Shown piece by piece: positions 8,524 to 16,144 of a stretch of DNA of 54,097 nt. The position numbers and the translations under genes were made by a program. Location of the stretch: NCBI GenBank assembly GCA_964647905.1, contig CAZYJR010000026.1, positions 1 to 54,097 on the forward strand, written 5' to 3'. How positions within the stretch are numbered: position 1 is the stretch's first letter; every line of letters begins with the position of its first letter. Below the pieces are notes generated by a model. The model saw nothing but the letters and a program-made list of their open reading frames with translations. It was not told the DNA's origin and did not search any database. The DNA comes from CAZYJR01 sp964647905 (GTDB taxonomy: Bacteria; Desulfobacterota; DSM-4660; Desulfatiglandales; HGW-15).

Positions 8524-9729
8524 TTAGATGTTCTTAAGGAACGCCCGCTTGTTGGGGCATACCGCAGTGTTGGTGGTGCAGGTGGCGTTCCCGGAACAAG
8601 TGCACTCATGGTCCTTGCCCTTGGTGAACCGTGAATAGCAAAAGTCGTGTATCGGCATGGTGACCTCGCAGTCCATGATCAGCTCCGACATGAGCCGGCC
8701 TATCAGGGGCGCCAGCCCAAAACCATGCCCGCTGAAACCCGTGCACAGGACGAAGCCCGGGACCTCCTCAGTGAACCCGAGGACCGGCAGCCCGTCGGAC
8801 ATGGCCGCAATCAGCCCCGACCACATGCGAATGACGTGGAGGTCCTTCAGCACCGGGAAGTAGTCGATAACGGCCCTGGATATGGCGGGGCCGATGTAGT
8901 GGAAAAGAGGCTTTCCTCCCCGGTGAATGTACTGCTCGGTTCCGACGAAGCCGCCCCAGAAGAAGGGCCCGTGAACCGTCTGCCTTCCATAGAACAGGCC
9001 GCGGGCGTGACCGAACATCTGGGGAAAGAGAGGAGGATAGGGCTCGGTGATCAGTGCCTCCGAGAACACGGGGCGCATGGGAATGTCCAGGCCCACCATG
9101 TTGCAGATCTCCCGTCCGGCCACTCCGGCAGCGTTGATCACGGTGTCGGTCTCCAGAGTTCGCTTGTCAGTGACCACGCCCGTGACCCGCCCCTTTTGCA
9201 TGCGGATGTCCCGGACCCGCTCTCCCGTGTGGAACCGCGCGCCGCGTTCCTGAGCGCGCTTGAAAAACCCATAAGTGACCAGAAAAGGGTTGACATGCCC
9301 GTCCGTGGGGCAGTAGCTGGCCCCCACGACCATATCGCCGATGTAGGGGTTGATCTCCAGCACCTGCTTGCGGTCGAGCATCTCCAGCTCGAGCCCGGCG
9401 GCTTTCTGGTTCTCCACGGACTTGCGGAGGGTCTCGAACTCGTCCTCGTTCGTGCAGAGCCTCAGGTTTCCCTTTCGGACGTACTCCACGTCCATGCCCA
9501 GCTCCTCGTGGAGCTCGCCGTACATGCGAACGCTCTCCATGGCCAGGGGCATCTCTTTGAGGTTCCTTGCGGACTGCCGTACTCCGCCTCCGTTGCTGCC
9601 TGAGGCCTCGCCGCCGATATCCGACTTGTCGACGACCACCGGCTTGAGGCCCTCCTTGGCCAGGTTGTATGCTATGGCACATCCCATCACGCCGCCGCCT
9701 ACAATGACCACGTCTGCAAATTGGGGCAT
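8524..9729 (-). CDS. DAO-family FAD oxidoreductase (sarcosine oxidase beta / opine oxidase / HcnC-like) with Cys-rich tail
   Basis: 401 residues. The N-terminal dinucleotide motif VVIVGGGVMGCAIAYNLA and the GSNGGGVRQSARN segment belong to D-amino-acid-oxidase-fold proteins that oxidise secondary amines: the sarcosine oxidase beta subunit, N-methylglutamate dehydrogenase and opine or cyanide-forming glycine dehydrogenase (HcnC). The C-terminal 35 residues are unusual, with five cysteines (HECTCSGNATC, then AVC), possibly a metal or Fe-S site. ATG 9729 follows AGGAGA; the upstream open frame is a shadow in the BFD gene. With the BFD protein (9744-10370), the FAD subunit (16652-17740) and the [2Fe-2S] subunit (17744-18064) it would form a multi-subunit amine dehydrogenase that releases an aldehyde or oxoacid. 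Confidence 0.88.
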   Translation of the reverse strand: MPQFADVVIVGGGVMGCAIAYNLAKEGLKPVVVDKSDIGGEASGSNGGGVRQSARNLKEMPLAMESVRMYGELHEELGMDVEYVRKGNLRLCTNEDEFETLRKSVENQKAAGLELEMLDRKQVLEINPYIGDMVVGASYCPTDGHVNPFLVTYGFFKRAQERGARFHTGERVRDIRMQKGRVTGVVTDKRTLETDTVINAAGVAGREICNMVGLDIPMRPVFSEALITEPYPPLFPQMFGHARGLFYGRQTVHGPFFWGGFVGTEQYIHRGGKPLFHYIGPAISRAVIDYFPVLKDLHVIRMWSGLIAAMSDGLPVLGFTEEVPGFVLCTGFSGHGFGLAPLIGRLMSELIMDCEVTMPIHDFCYSRFTKGKDHECTCSGNATCTTNTAVCPNKRAFLKNI

Positions 9730-9743
9730 CTCGTCTCCTTCAC

Positions 9744-10370
9744 TCAGCCGGTTGCAAAGACCGACAGCCGAACCGGCCTCACCGGGGCCCGCGCCGTGGA
9801 AGGCTCGATCTCGGCCGGGGACAGGCCCAGCTCGCCGGCCAGGATCCGGCTCACCAGCCTCTGGCAGGTCTGACCCTGGCACAGTCCCATGCCGGCGCGA
9901 GTAACGCGCTTGATTCCGTTCAGCGTCGCCATGCCGTTTCTAATGGCCTCTTTGATCTCTCCCTTGGTGATCTCCTCGCAGCGGCAGATGATAATGTCGT
10001 CGTCATCACCCGGGGCCCGGCCCTCTGCTGCTGCCTGCCGGGTTTCTCCCTTGATCTGACGAAGCCTCGTGACGACGCGGTCTACAATGGCCTCGAGCTC
10101 GTCCTCTGAGACCGCCTCTCCCGGCTCTCCCGGCTCTTCACTGCGGCCGGGTGTTGCGGGCTGTTCGATCGAAGCCTCCGTTGGGGGTGCAGAGGCCGGC
10201 TGCCCGCGCAGGGGCTGGGCTTCGCCCCGGCGAATTACTTGAATACCCCGCTCCTGAATCAGGTCGAGCGCGGCGGGCGAGATCTTGGCACCTTCCGGGA
10301 TCAGGATCTCCTGCTTCCCTTCCCGCAGGATCGCTTCAACATCTTTGACAAACACGAAAACGCGTGGCAT
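9744..10370 (-). CDS. BFD-type [2Fe-2S] protein fused to microcompartment-targeting segments
   Basis: 208 residues in three parts. Residues 1-50 (ILIPEGAKISPAALDLIQER) resemble the N-terminal segment of EutQ-type microcompartment proteins. A disordered Pro/Glu/Ala-rich linker follows, then an amphipathic helix near 89-110 (SEDELEAIVDRVVTRLRQIK) of the encapsulation-peptide kind. The C-terminal part is a bacterioferritin-ferredoxin (BFD) [2Fe-2S] domain with ICRCEEIT and, about 33 residues on, CQGQTC: the C-x-C and C-x4-C ligands. In HcnB and opine oxidases this BFD domain is the C-terminus of the FAD subunit; here that subunit (16652-17740) lacks it and the domain is a separate protein with targeting sequences. 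That suggests an electron-transfer subunit adapted to a compartment. Confidence 0.85.
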   Translation of the reverse strand: MPRVFVFVKDVEAILREGKQEILIPEGAKISPAALDLIQERGIQVIRRGEAQPLRGQPASAPPTEASIEQPATPGRSEEPGEPGEAVSEDELEAIVDRVVTRLRQIKGETRQAAAEGRAPGDDDDIIICRCEEITKGEIKEAIRNGMATLNGIKRVTRAGMGLCQGQTCQRLVSRILAGELGLSPAEIEPSTARAPVRPVRLSVFATG

Positions 10371-10403
10371 TCACTGCTCCTGTGTCATGGTCCTGCAACC
10401 GCT

Positions 10404-10778
10404 CTACCTGGAAACAGGCTGCTTCCTTCCCTTGCCTTTTTTCTTTGCGCTTCGGCCGGAGGCCTTCGGTTTCTCCGCGGCTGCTGCACTCTCAGGGTCG
10501 TCGACGGGCGGCTGCGGGATCATCATGTCGATCTCCCCGTGGGGTCTCGGGATCACGTGGGCGGATATCATCCGGCCCACCCTTGCACAGGCCGCGGCTC
10601 CGGCGTCGGTGGCCGCCTTGACCGCGCCTACGTCTCCGGCGACCATGACCGTGATCAGGCCGGCCCCGGCTCTCTGGAGCCCAAGCAGCTTAACCCTGGC
10701 AGCCTTGACCATGGCGTCCGCGGCTTCTACGGCCGCCACCAGTCCCCTCGTTTCGATCATTCCCAGTGCCTGCTGCAT
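10404..10778 (-). CDS. Single-domain shell protein (BMC-H, PduA/EutM type) with basic tail
   Basis: 124 residues. Residues 1-92 are a canonical BMC domain: QALGMIETRGLVAAVEAAD, MVKAARVKLLG, and VAGDVGAVKAATDAG, ending with HVIPRPH. These hexamers form the flat facets of the shell. After the domain comes an Ala-rich stretch and a very basic tail (SGRSAKKKGKGRKQP) not present in the paralogue at 15834-16115. The tail could bind nucleic acid, lipid or an acidic partner, or recruit cargo. It lies between the BFD gene and a BMC-T gene. Confidence 0.95.
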   Translation of the reverse strand: MQQALGMIETRGLVAAVEAADAMVKAARVKLLGLQRAGAGLITVMVAGDVGAVKAATDAGAAACARVGRMISAHVIPRPHGEIDMMIPQPPVDDPESAAAAEKPKASGRSAKKKGKGRKQPVSR

Positions 10779-10797
10779 GACGTTCTCAGTCCTTTCT

Positions 10798-11415
10798 TCA
10801 GGATTTCCTGCCGGTTACGTTTGCAAGGGTGTCCTCGACAACTTTGGCCGCAGCCTGGACCTCGGCCTGGCTTCCGGCCAGGTACACCCGCCCGGCGGCG
10901 CCGAAGAAACGTATGTCCACCAGCTTGACATTGCAGTGCTTTTCGGCCTCGTTGGCCGCGATGGACGAATAGGCGGCCGGGGTTACCTCCAGGAGATAAA
11001 CGTCGTCCCCGCCCAGGATAAGCATACCTTTGCTGTTCCTGTTGATGATGACCGCCTGGTACGAATCGACCTTGTTGATGACGCTTGTGGCCAGGATGCT
11101 CGGGGCCAGGCGATCCTCTTCCTTGAGGCCGAGCTCTTCCAGGATCATGCGGCCGGCGTGCAGGATCTCCTCCTGATCGAACGAGTGAATCTCCAGCATG
11201 CCGTAACGCCGCTCCACGATCATCTCCCCGGGGCGGGAGCTGGTCAGCTTCAGCGATGTGTCCGTCAGGCGGTTGATCTCGATTCCAGGCACCACCTCCA
11301 CGAAAAGCGAGGCCATTCCTTCCACCGAGAGGAACCCGCGGCACCGCGTGGCAAAAAGAGAGGCGAACTGCGGTTGCAGGCGATCCAGGTGACAGTATGC
11401 TCTGAGTTCAGCCAT
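10798..11415 (-). CDS. Tandem-domain microcompartment shell protein (BMC-T, double-layer type)
   Basis: 205 residues, a second member of the Haliangium BMC-T2/T3-like group: AELRAYCHLDRLQPQFASL, VEVVPGIEIN, VERRYGMLEIH and the second domain with VTPAAYSSIAANEAEK. It is paralogous to the protein at 7891-8508 and of identical length. The family assembles as pseudohexameric trimers, often dimers of trimers with a gated pore. It starts 18 bp after the flavoprotein gene ends. Having two such genes suggests two trimer types with different pores. Confidence 0.93.
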   Translation of the reverse strand: MAELRAYCHLDRLQPQFASLFATRCRGFLSVEGMASLFVEVVPGIEINRLTDTSLKLTSSRPGEMIVERRYGMLEIHSFDQEEILHAGRMILEELGLKEEDRLAPSILATSVINKVDSYQAVIINRNSKGMLILGGDDVYLLEVTPAAYSSIAANEAEKHCNVKLVDIRFFGAAGRVYLAGSQAEVQAAAKVVEDTLANVTGRKS

Positions 11416-11433
11416 GAATTTTCTCCTCGCCGC

Positions 11434-12300
11434 TTACCGGCGTCTTGATCCGCCGGCCCCTGACCCGGGAGGACCGGGGTTCGGATCCCTCTGAATGTTG
11501 ATCCCGTACTCCCCGGCCAGGTCCCGCGCGAGGGGGGTGACCAGGCCGCCCGGGGCCAGGTTGACGGTTTGCCGCCGCTGGTTTACGGCGTTCGTGATAA
11601 CCTTTGCAGTAATCAGCCGAATCGGGACGAGGGCTTCCCCGTCTTCCCCGTCCCCGGCACGGGTCTCCAGCTCTCTTGAACCCGCCTCGGGCGCGACCAG
11701 CCGCAGGAACTCCTCGCTCAACCGGGACGTTGATGAAAAGACCGCGCCGAAGGACTCCAGCTTGGCGAGCACCCGCTCTATCTCGTCTAGAATGCGGTCG
11801 TTGGCCGGCACGTCGCAGAGCAGGAACCCGTCCCGGGCCGCCAGGACCTTCTTGCCCCGGAGCAGGGCCGAGAGCACGAGCCTGGACTCCTGGTCGTCGC
11901 AGGCGAGCCCGGCCACCTTTGCCGCCACTGTGAGGCACAGGGTCGGAAGAACGAGCACGTCAGCCCGCTGAAGCACCTTCTCCAGGCCTTCCGGTGCAAC
12001 CGTGTCCAGAATGCACCGAGCGCCGGTGGCATCTCGAACATCCCCGCCGCAGACCCGGTCGCGCGCCGAAGGCCCCGTGTACACGCCCGACTTAACGCCG
12101 GATTCTTCTATGAGCCGGACCTGCTCGAGCGCCTCGTCCAGCTTGCGGATACCGGCGTTGAACAGGAAAAGCACCCTCAGATCCGGGGGCTTCGCCCCGG
12201 AGGAGGGCCGGGTCCGGGGCCGAGCCCTCTCACGGTCCGTGAGCTCCCCTATGACCTCGAGGACAACCCTCCTGATGTTTTCTCGATCCAGTCCGCTCAT
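11434..12300 (-). CDS. Flavoprotein-fold microcompartment-associated protein with encapsulation-like N-terminus
   Basis: 288 residues. The N-terminus is an amphipathic helix (LDRENIRRVVLEVIGEL) followed by a basic linker, as in encapsulated cargo. The core (about 42-180) looks like a Flavoprotein (PPC decarboxylase-like) fold: LRVLFLFNAGIRKLDEAL, ADVLVLPTLCLTVAAKVAGL, LLRGKKVLAARDGF. The C-terminal region (about 235-280) has LITAKVITNAVNQRRQTVN. Related flavoproteins occur in several metabolosome loci, but I know of no settled function; binding FMN and assisting redox or cofactor maintenance is an inference. The gene is followed by a BMC-T gene and starts one base after the EutJ-like gene stop. 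Confidence 0.75.
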   Translation of the reverse strand: MSGLDRENIRRVVLEVIGELTDRERARPRTRPSSGAKPPDLRVLFLFNAGIRKLDEALEQVRLIEESGVKSGVYTGPSARDRVCGGDVRDATGARCILDTVAPEGLEKVLQRADVLVLPTLCLTVAAKVAGLACDDQESRLVLSALLRGKKVLAARDGFLLCDVPANDRILDEIERVLAKLESFGAVFSSTSRLSEEFLRLVAPEAGSRELETRAGDGEDGEALVPIRLITAKVITNAVNQRRQTVNLAPGGLVTPLARDLAGEYGINIQRDPNPGPPGSGAGGSRRR

Positions 12301-12301
12301 C

Positions 12302-13171
12302 TCAGGAAACGATCCTCAGGGGAGGAGCCTCCGAGAGCCCCTCCGCCTCGTCTTCTTGGCCCAGGCAGGACAGCGCGATTCCCAGTGGTGTCACTCCCTG
12401 GGAAAACGGCGGCAGGGAAACCTTCTCCCCAAGGGATCGGCCGAAGATCTCCGCAAAACCTTCCAGCTCGCAGGTCCCGCCGACCAGCCAGATACGATCC
12501 CTCCGCCCGCACTCCTCCAGGCAGCCATCCACTATGCTCGCCATCTTCTCGATCACCGGCTTCACGATCGGGAGCGTGTCGCCGTTCCTTCGTGGGTCTG
12601 ATTTGTAGGCGTCCGCCTCCTCCACACTGGTACCCAGACGGCCGGCCAGGACGAGCGAGAGGTGAAGCCCCCCTGTTGCTTCGTCATTGGTGTAGATCAC
12701 GCGCCCTTGCTCTATGACGGCGATGCCCGTGGTCCCCCCTCCCACGTCCACGATGACCCCGTCGCTGAGCCCCAGCACCCGATTGGCCGCAGTAGGCTCA
12801 TCCAGCACGTTCAGGACGTCCAGCCCGACGCCTTCCAGGATGTAGGTCGTCGTGTCCACGTTGGCCGAGCTGGTCCGGGGCGGGTATGAGGTGGCCCCCA
12901 GCTCCACCGGCAGGGGGGAGGCGATTCGGATTTCCTCGAGCATCTCCCGCAGGAGCCTGAGTGCCCCGAAGTAGTCCAGTATCATGCCGCTTCGAACCAC
13001 CTCGGCGCGTCTCATGGACACGGCGCGCGGCAGGCCGGTTTCGTCCACCACCACCACGACGGCCTTCCAGGTCCCCAGGTCGACCCCGGCATACAGGGTC
13101 CCGGCCCCGCTGAAGTCCCAGCGATCGGGGCGGTTCATGAGGCGGCGGACGGTTTCCAGTCGTTTCGTCAT
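12302..13171 (-). CDS. eutJ: EutJ-like actin/Hsp70-fold ATPase
   Basis: 289 residues with the actin/Hsp70 ATPase fold: AGVDLGTWKAVVVVVDETG (phosphate 1), LNVLDEPTAANRVLG, and VIVDVGGGTTGIAV (phosphate 2), with WLVGGTCELEGF as the adenosine motif. It matches EutJ, a putative chaperone of ethanolamine microcompartments that may act on enzyme reactivation or assembly. The length is close to that of EutJ. Its start overlaps the PduT-like stop by 4 bp, so the genes are coupled. Confidence 0.88.
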   Translation of the reverse strand: MTKRLETVRRLMNRPDRWDFSGAGTLYAGVDLGTWKAVVVVVDETGLPRAVSMRRAEVVRSGMILDYFGALRLLREMLEEIRIASPLPVELGATSYPPRTSSANVDTTTYILEGVGLDVLNVLDEPTAANRVLGLSDGVIVDVGGGTTGIAVIEQGRVIYTNDEATGGLHLSLVLAGRLGTSVEEADAYKSDPRRNGDTLPIVKPVIEKMASIVDGCLEECGRRDRIWLVGGTCELEGFAEIFGRSLGEKVSLPPFSQGVTPLGIALSCLGQEDEAEGLSEAPPLRIVS

Positions 13172-13731
13172 ACCAGAGTCTCGTAAAGCTCAGGGCTGGG
13201 AGAAGGAATGACCACGTAGCTTTGAATCAACCCTTCATGCTCCAGCTCCCCCACACCTGCGTCCACGGCCGCCCGGACCGATCCCACGTCCCCGGTGAGG
13301 GTCACGAAGCTCTTTCCCGCGAGGCCGGCGGCGCAGCGGATCTCGATAAGGTCGACTTCGGCGGCCTTGGCCGCGGCGTCGGCCGCCATGATGCACGAGG
13401 CCACAGTGTAGGTCTCGATGATGCCCAGGGAGCCGAGCTCCCCGACGGGAGCGGAGCAGCTCAGAGCCGGGAACACTGCGCCGTGCACGTTGGCTATTAC
13501 GAAGGTGTCCACCAGGAACTCGCCCGCCGCTTCCTTTCCCACGTCCACCGCGTTCTGCACCGCCGCCACGTCGCCGGCAATCATCGCCATGTAACGCCCC
13601 GGACAGGTAGTGCGAGCCATGAGGAGCTCCACGTCGGCCGTCTTGATCATCTCGTCGGCGCATTCCACGCCCTTGGCCACGCTGTTGGTCTCCAGGAGTC
13701 CTATTGATTTGATGTCCATGACCGGATCCAT
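13168..13731 (-). CDS. pduT: PduT-like tandem shell protein (BMC-T) with pore cysteine
   Basis: 187 residues with two BMC domains: KSIGLLETNSVAKGVECAD and GSLGIIETYTVASCIMAAD. Residue 43, in the pore-facing loop ARTTCPGRYMAM, is a cysteine in the same position as PduT Cys38, which in the propanediol compartment coordinates a [4Fe-4S] cluster at the trimer axis and is thought to carry electrons across the shell. The adjacent gene upstream encodes a PduS-like protein, the expected partner. The pair suggests electron export from the lumen. It differs from the two other BMC-T proteins here, which belong to the double-layer type. Confidence 0.92.
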   Translation of the reverse strand: MDPVMDIKSIGLLETNSVAKGVECADEMIKTADVELLMARTTCPGRYMAMIAGDVAAVQNAVDVGKEAAGEFLVDTFVIANVHGAVFPALSCSAPVGELGSLGIIETYTVASCIMAADAAAKAAEVDLIEIRCAAGLAGKSFVTLTGDVGSVRAAVDAGVGELEHEGLIQSYVVIPSPSPELYETLV

Positions 13732-13734
13732 GTC

Positions 13735-15066
13735 CTATGCCTTGATGTGAACGGCGCCGTCGACGCCGGTTACCACCCCGTCTATGCTGGCGTGAACAGC
13801 GGCGCCCAGGGTCTCCTTCGGGATTTCTCCAATCAGGTCCCCTCTTTTGACCCGGTCTCCGGCCTTGACCACCGGCACCGCCGGCGCGCCGATATGCTGC
13901 TTCAAGGCTATGGAGACGCCGGGGATATCAATCGGTCCGTTGAAGAACTCCGGATGCACGTCGTACCTCCTTATCCGAAGCCTGGCCATCAGCCGGGAGC
14001 TGGGGATCTTCCTTACCTTACGGAAGGAGGAAGGCCGGTAATCCTCCTGCCGGGGGCTGCGCCTTACGCCCTCCGCGAGCAGCTCCTGCTTGATCCGGGC
14101 GTTCACCTCCCTGGGTGAGATCATCATGGGACAGGCGTACTTTTCGCAGATCCCGCACTCGGAACAGATGAGGGCGTCCGCCATAACCGCTGCAGATGAT
14201 TCCCCTGCGGCGCCGAGCTGTCGCATGATCTTGTGGGGCTCCAGGGAGTGCCCCAGGAGACGCCTTGGACACAGGTCGGTACAGCGGGTGCACTGGCAGC
14301 AGACCGTCCTGGTGATCCGCCGAACCCGATCCGGGTCTCCGGTCTTGCCCACGATCACGTTGTGGCTTGCAGGGAGCACGATGACCCCGCTCGTGGTCTT
14401 GGTCACGGGCGTTTTGAGGTCGTCCACGACCCCGCCCATCATAGGGCCGCCCAGGAGGATCCGGTAAGGGTTCGTGGCAGCGCCGCCGGCCAGGCGGAGA
14501 ACGTCGTCCACCCGCGTTCCGACGGGGACCTTCAGGACCATCGGGCGGGCCACTTCCCCGCAAACCGTGAGATAACGCTCTGTGACAGGCTCGCCCCGGT
14601 CTACTGCCACCGCAACGTTGAAAAGCGATTCGACGTTGCTCACCACTGCCCCCACCTCAAGGGGAAGCCCCCCTTCGGGAACCACACGCTTCATAACCTC
14701 GTAGACCAGGACTTGTTCGTCCCCGGCCGGGTAGAAGTCGTCCAGCTCAATGAGGTCGATCCCGCTGAACGCTCCGCTGCTAAGTGCTCCCTGGAGGGCA
14801 CGGGCCGCTCCGGCGTGCTTGCGCTTGATGCAGATCGAGCCTTTCGGGGCTCCCGTGGCCTTCATCACGTGCGCCAAGCCCTTGAGTACGTCAGCGGTTT
14901 CGTACTCCATGAGGTAGGGATCGCTCATCAGAAGGGGCTCGCACGACGCCCCGTTTCCGATAACCCTGTCCACCTCGGCTTCGAGCTTGACGTGGGTCGG
15001 AAAACCGGCCCCTCCTGCGCCTACAACTCCTGCGGCGCGTACCTTGTCTATGATATCCGGGCTCAT
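13735..15066 (-). CDS. pduS: PduS/RnfC-like iron-sulfur flavoprotein
   Basis: 443 residues. The N-terminal glycine motif GVVGAGGAGFPTHVK and following NGASCEPLLMSDPYLM match the FMN/NAD-binding region of PduS, RnfC and NuoF. An SLBB-like segment follows (LTVCGEVARPMVLKVPVG), then two [4Fe-4S] motifs: CCQCTRCTDLCPR near residue 265 and CSECGICEKYACPM near 305. The C-terminus is a barrel-sandwich hybrid domain (GVSIALKQHIGAPAVPVVK, GDLIGEIP). PduS is a corrin reductase or electron-transfer protein bound to PduT. No B12-dependent enzyme is encoded here, so its likely job is moving electrons from the amine dehydrogenase to the cytosol. Confidence 0.92.
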   Translation of the reverse strand: MSPDIIDKVRAAGVVGAGGAGFPTHVKLEAEVDRVIGNGASCEPLLMSDPYLMEYETADVLKGLAHVMKATGAPKGSICIKRKHAGAARALQGALSSGAFSGIDLIELDDFYPAGDEQVLVYEVMKRVVPEGGLPLEVGAVVSNVESLFNVAVAVDRGEPVTERYLTVCGEVARPMVLKVPVGTRVDDVLRLAGGAATNPYRILLGGPMMGGVVDDLKTPVTKTTSGVIVLPASHNVIVGKTGDPDRVRRITRTVCCQCTRCTDLCPRRLLGHSLEPHKIMRQLGAAGESSAAVMADALICSECGICEKYACPMMISPREVNARIKQELLAEGVRRSPRQEDYRPSSFRKVRKIPSSRLMARLRIRRYDVHPEFFNGPIDIPGVSIALKQHIGAPAVPVVKAGDRVKRGDLIGEIPKETLGAAVHASIDGVVTGVDGAVHIKA

Positions 15067-15069
15067 TCG

Positions 15070-15357
15070 CTACGCCTGGGGCTCTTCTTCACCCATGTAC
15101 AGGTTGTCCACGATTCCGACCACCACCGCATCCACCGGCACGGGATGTTCCCTGCTTATGGCCTGCATGGCAGGGGCGCCCTGGGTGACCATCACCAGCT
15201 CACCTTCCCCTGCGCCCATCTCGTCGGCGGCGATAATCACGCTCCCGCTCGGATGCAGATCCCTGCCCAGGGGCTGGATGAAGAGAAATCGAAGGGCGTG
15301 GATCTTGTCGCTCTTTTTCGTGGACCAGACGTCCCCCACGACCTTGCCGAGTATCAT
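15070..15357 (-). CDS. eutN: Pentameric shell vertex protein (BMC-P, EutN/CcmL)
   Basis: 95 residues forming one EutN/CcmL domain: MILGKVVGDVWSTKKSDKI at the start, SVIIAADEMGAGEGELVMVTQG in the middle (quoted in part) and VDAVVVGIVDNL at the end. These pentamers cap the vertices of the polyhedral shell. It is the only BMC-P in the window and lies 3 bp upstream of the PduS-like gene. A single vertex protein is enough to close a shell. Confidence 0.95.
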   Translation of the reverse strand: MILGKVVGDVWSTKKSDKIHALRFLFIQPLGRDLHPSGSVIIAADEMGAGEGELVMVTQGAPAMQAISREHPVPVDAVVVGIVDNLYMGEEEPQA

Positions 15358-15391
15358 TGGTTACCGTCCTTGGTTTCGATGTTGGAAAGGC

Positions 15392-15694
15392 TCACAGCTT
15401 ATCCTCCGCCTCGATGGCGTCCAGGCTGGCCTTTACCGCCGCAATGTCGCCGAAGATCCCGATCATGGTCAGGTGCTGGGGGCATGTCCCCTTGAGATCG
15501 AAGACATGGACGTCGGCCGTCTTCTCAGCGACATCGGCGGCGTACATCATGTCCACCAGCCGGCCCTGAACAAGCCCCACCGCGCTGAAGTCGATGATCT
15601 CAAGGGACTTCTTGCCCGTCGCGCCCATCCTGGTCGAGAGCATCTCTATCACCCCGGGGCCCGGATGGGTGATGAACTGGATGTTCAGTGCCAT
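15392..15694 (-). CDS. Circularly permuted shell protein (EutS/PduU-like BMC-H)
   Basis: 100 residues. The order of elements is permuted relative to canonical BMC-H: it begins IQFITHPGPGVIEML and contains GLVQGRLVDMMYAADVAEKTADVHVFD and GIFGDIAAVKASLDAIE (first quoted in part across two strands), as in EutS and PduU. It is shorter at the C-terminus than EutS, ending just after the last helix. EutS-type hexamers are bent or capped and may sit at edges. The start at 15694 has GGGGGAG upstream. Confidence 0.82.
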   Translation of the reverse strand: MALNIQFITHPGPGVIEMLSTRMGATGKKSLEIIDFSAVGLVQGRLVDMMYAADVAEKTADVHVFDLKGTCPQHLTMIGIFGDIAAVKASLDAIEAEDKL

Positions 15695-15833
15695 GTCTTA
15701 TCCGCTCCCCCGTCTACAACAAGGCTTTTCGGCGGGCCGGCTCCGTCTTGGCTGCGACGATCATGCATGGTACGGCCGCCCACATGCGTCAAACCGATCG
15801 AACAGAGCACCCGGCTGAACGCTTCCCTAACGA
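15695..15833. other. 139-bp intercistronic spacer between shell genes
   Basis: The longest gap inside the shell-gene stretch. No ORF with a plausible start, no clear promoter pair and no convincing hairpin with a T-run was seen. It may hold RNA-level signals that set shell-protein ratios, but nothing specific supports this. Confidence 0.4.
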
Positions 15834-16115
15834 TCACTCTTCCGACTTAGGGATGATCTGCTCCACGTCGCCGTGGGGCCTCGGGATCACGTGGACCGAC
15901 ACCAGCTCTCCTATACGCTCGGCCGCGGCCCCTCCTGCGTCTGTTGCCGCCTTGACGGCGCCGACGTCCCCGCGCACGAAGATCGTAACGAGCCCCCCGC
16001 CTACGAACTCCCTGCCCACGAACCTCACCTTGGCCGCCTTGACCATTGCGTCGGCCGCCTCAATGGCACCCACCAAACCCCTGGTCTCAACCATACCCAA
16101 TGCTTGTTCAGCCAT
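15834..16115 (-). CDS. Single-domain shell protein (BMC-H, PduA/EutM type)
   Basis: 93 residues: QALGMVETRGLVGAIEAAD, MVKAAKVRFVG, VRGDVGAVKAATDAG and HVIPRPH. It is a minimal canonical hexamer subunit without an extension and is likely the major facet protein. It is the first shell gene transcribed after the dehydrogenase subunits, 29 bp downstream of the 4Fe-4S protein gene. It is strongly similar to the first 90 residues of the protein at 10404-10778. Confidence 0.96.
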   Translation of the reverse strand: MAEQALGMVETRGLVGAIEAADAMVKAAKVRFVGREFVGGGLVTIFVRGDVGAVKAATDAGGAAAERIGELVSVHVIPRPHGDVEQIIPKSEE

Positions 16116-16144
16116 CCTTCGTTTCCTCCTGATTCGTAGATTGT

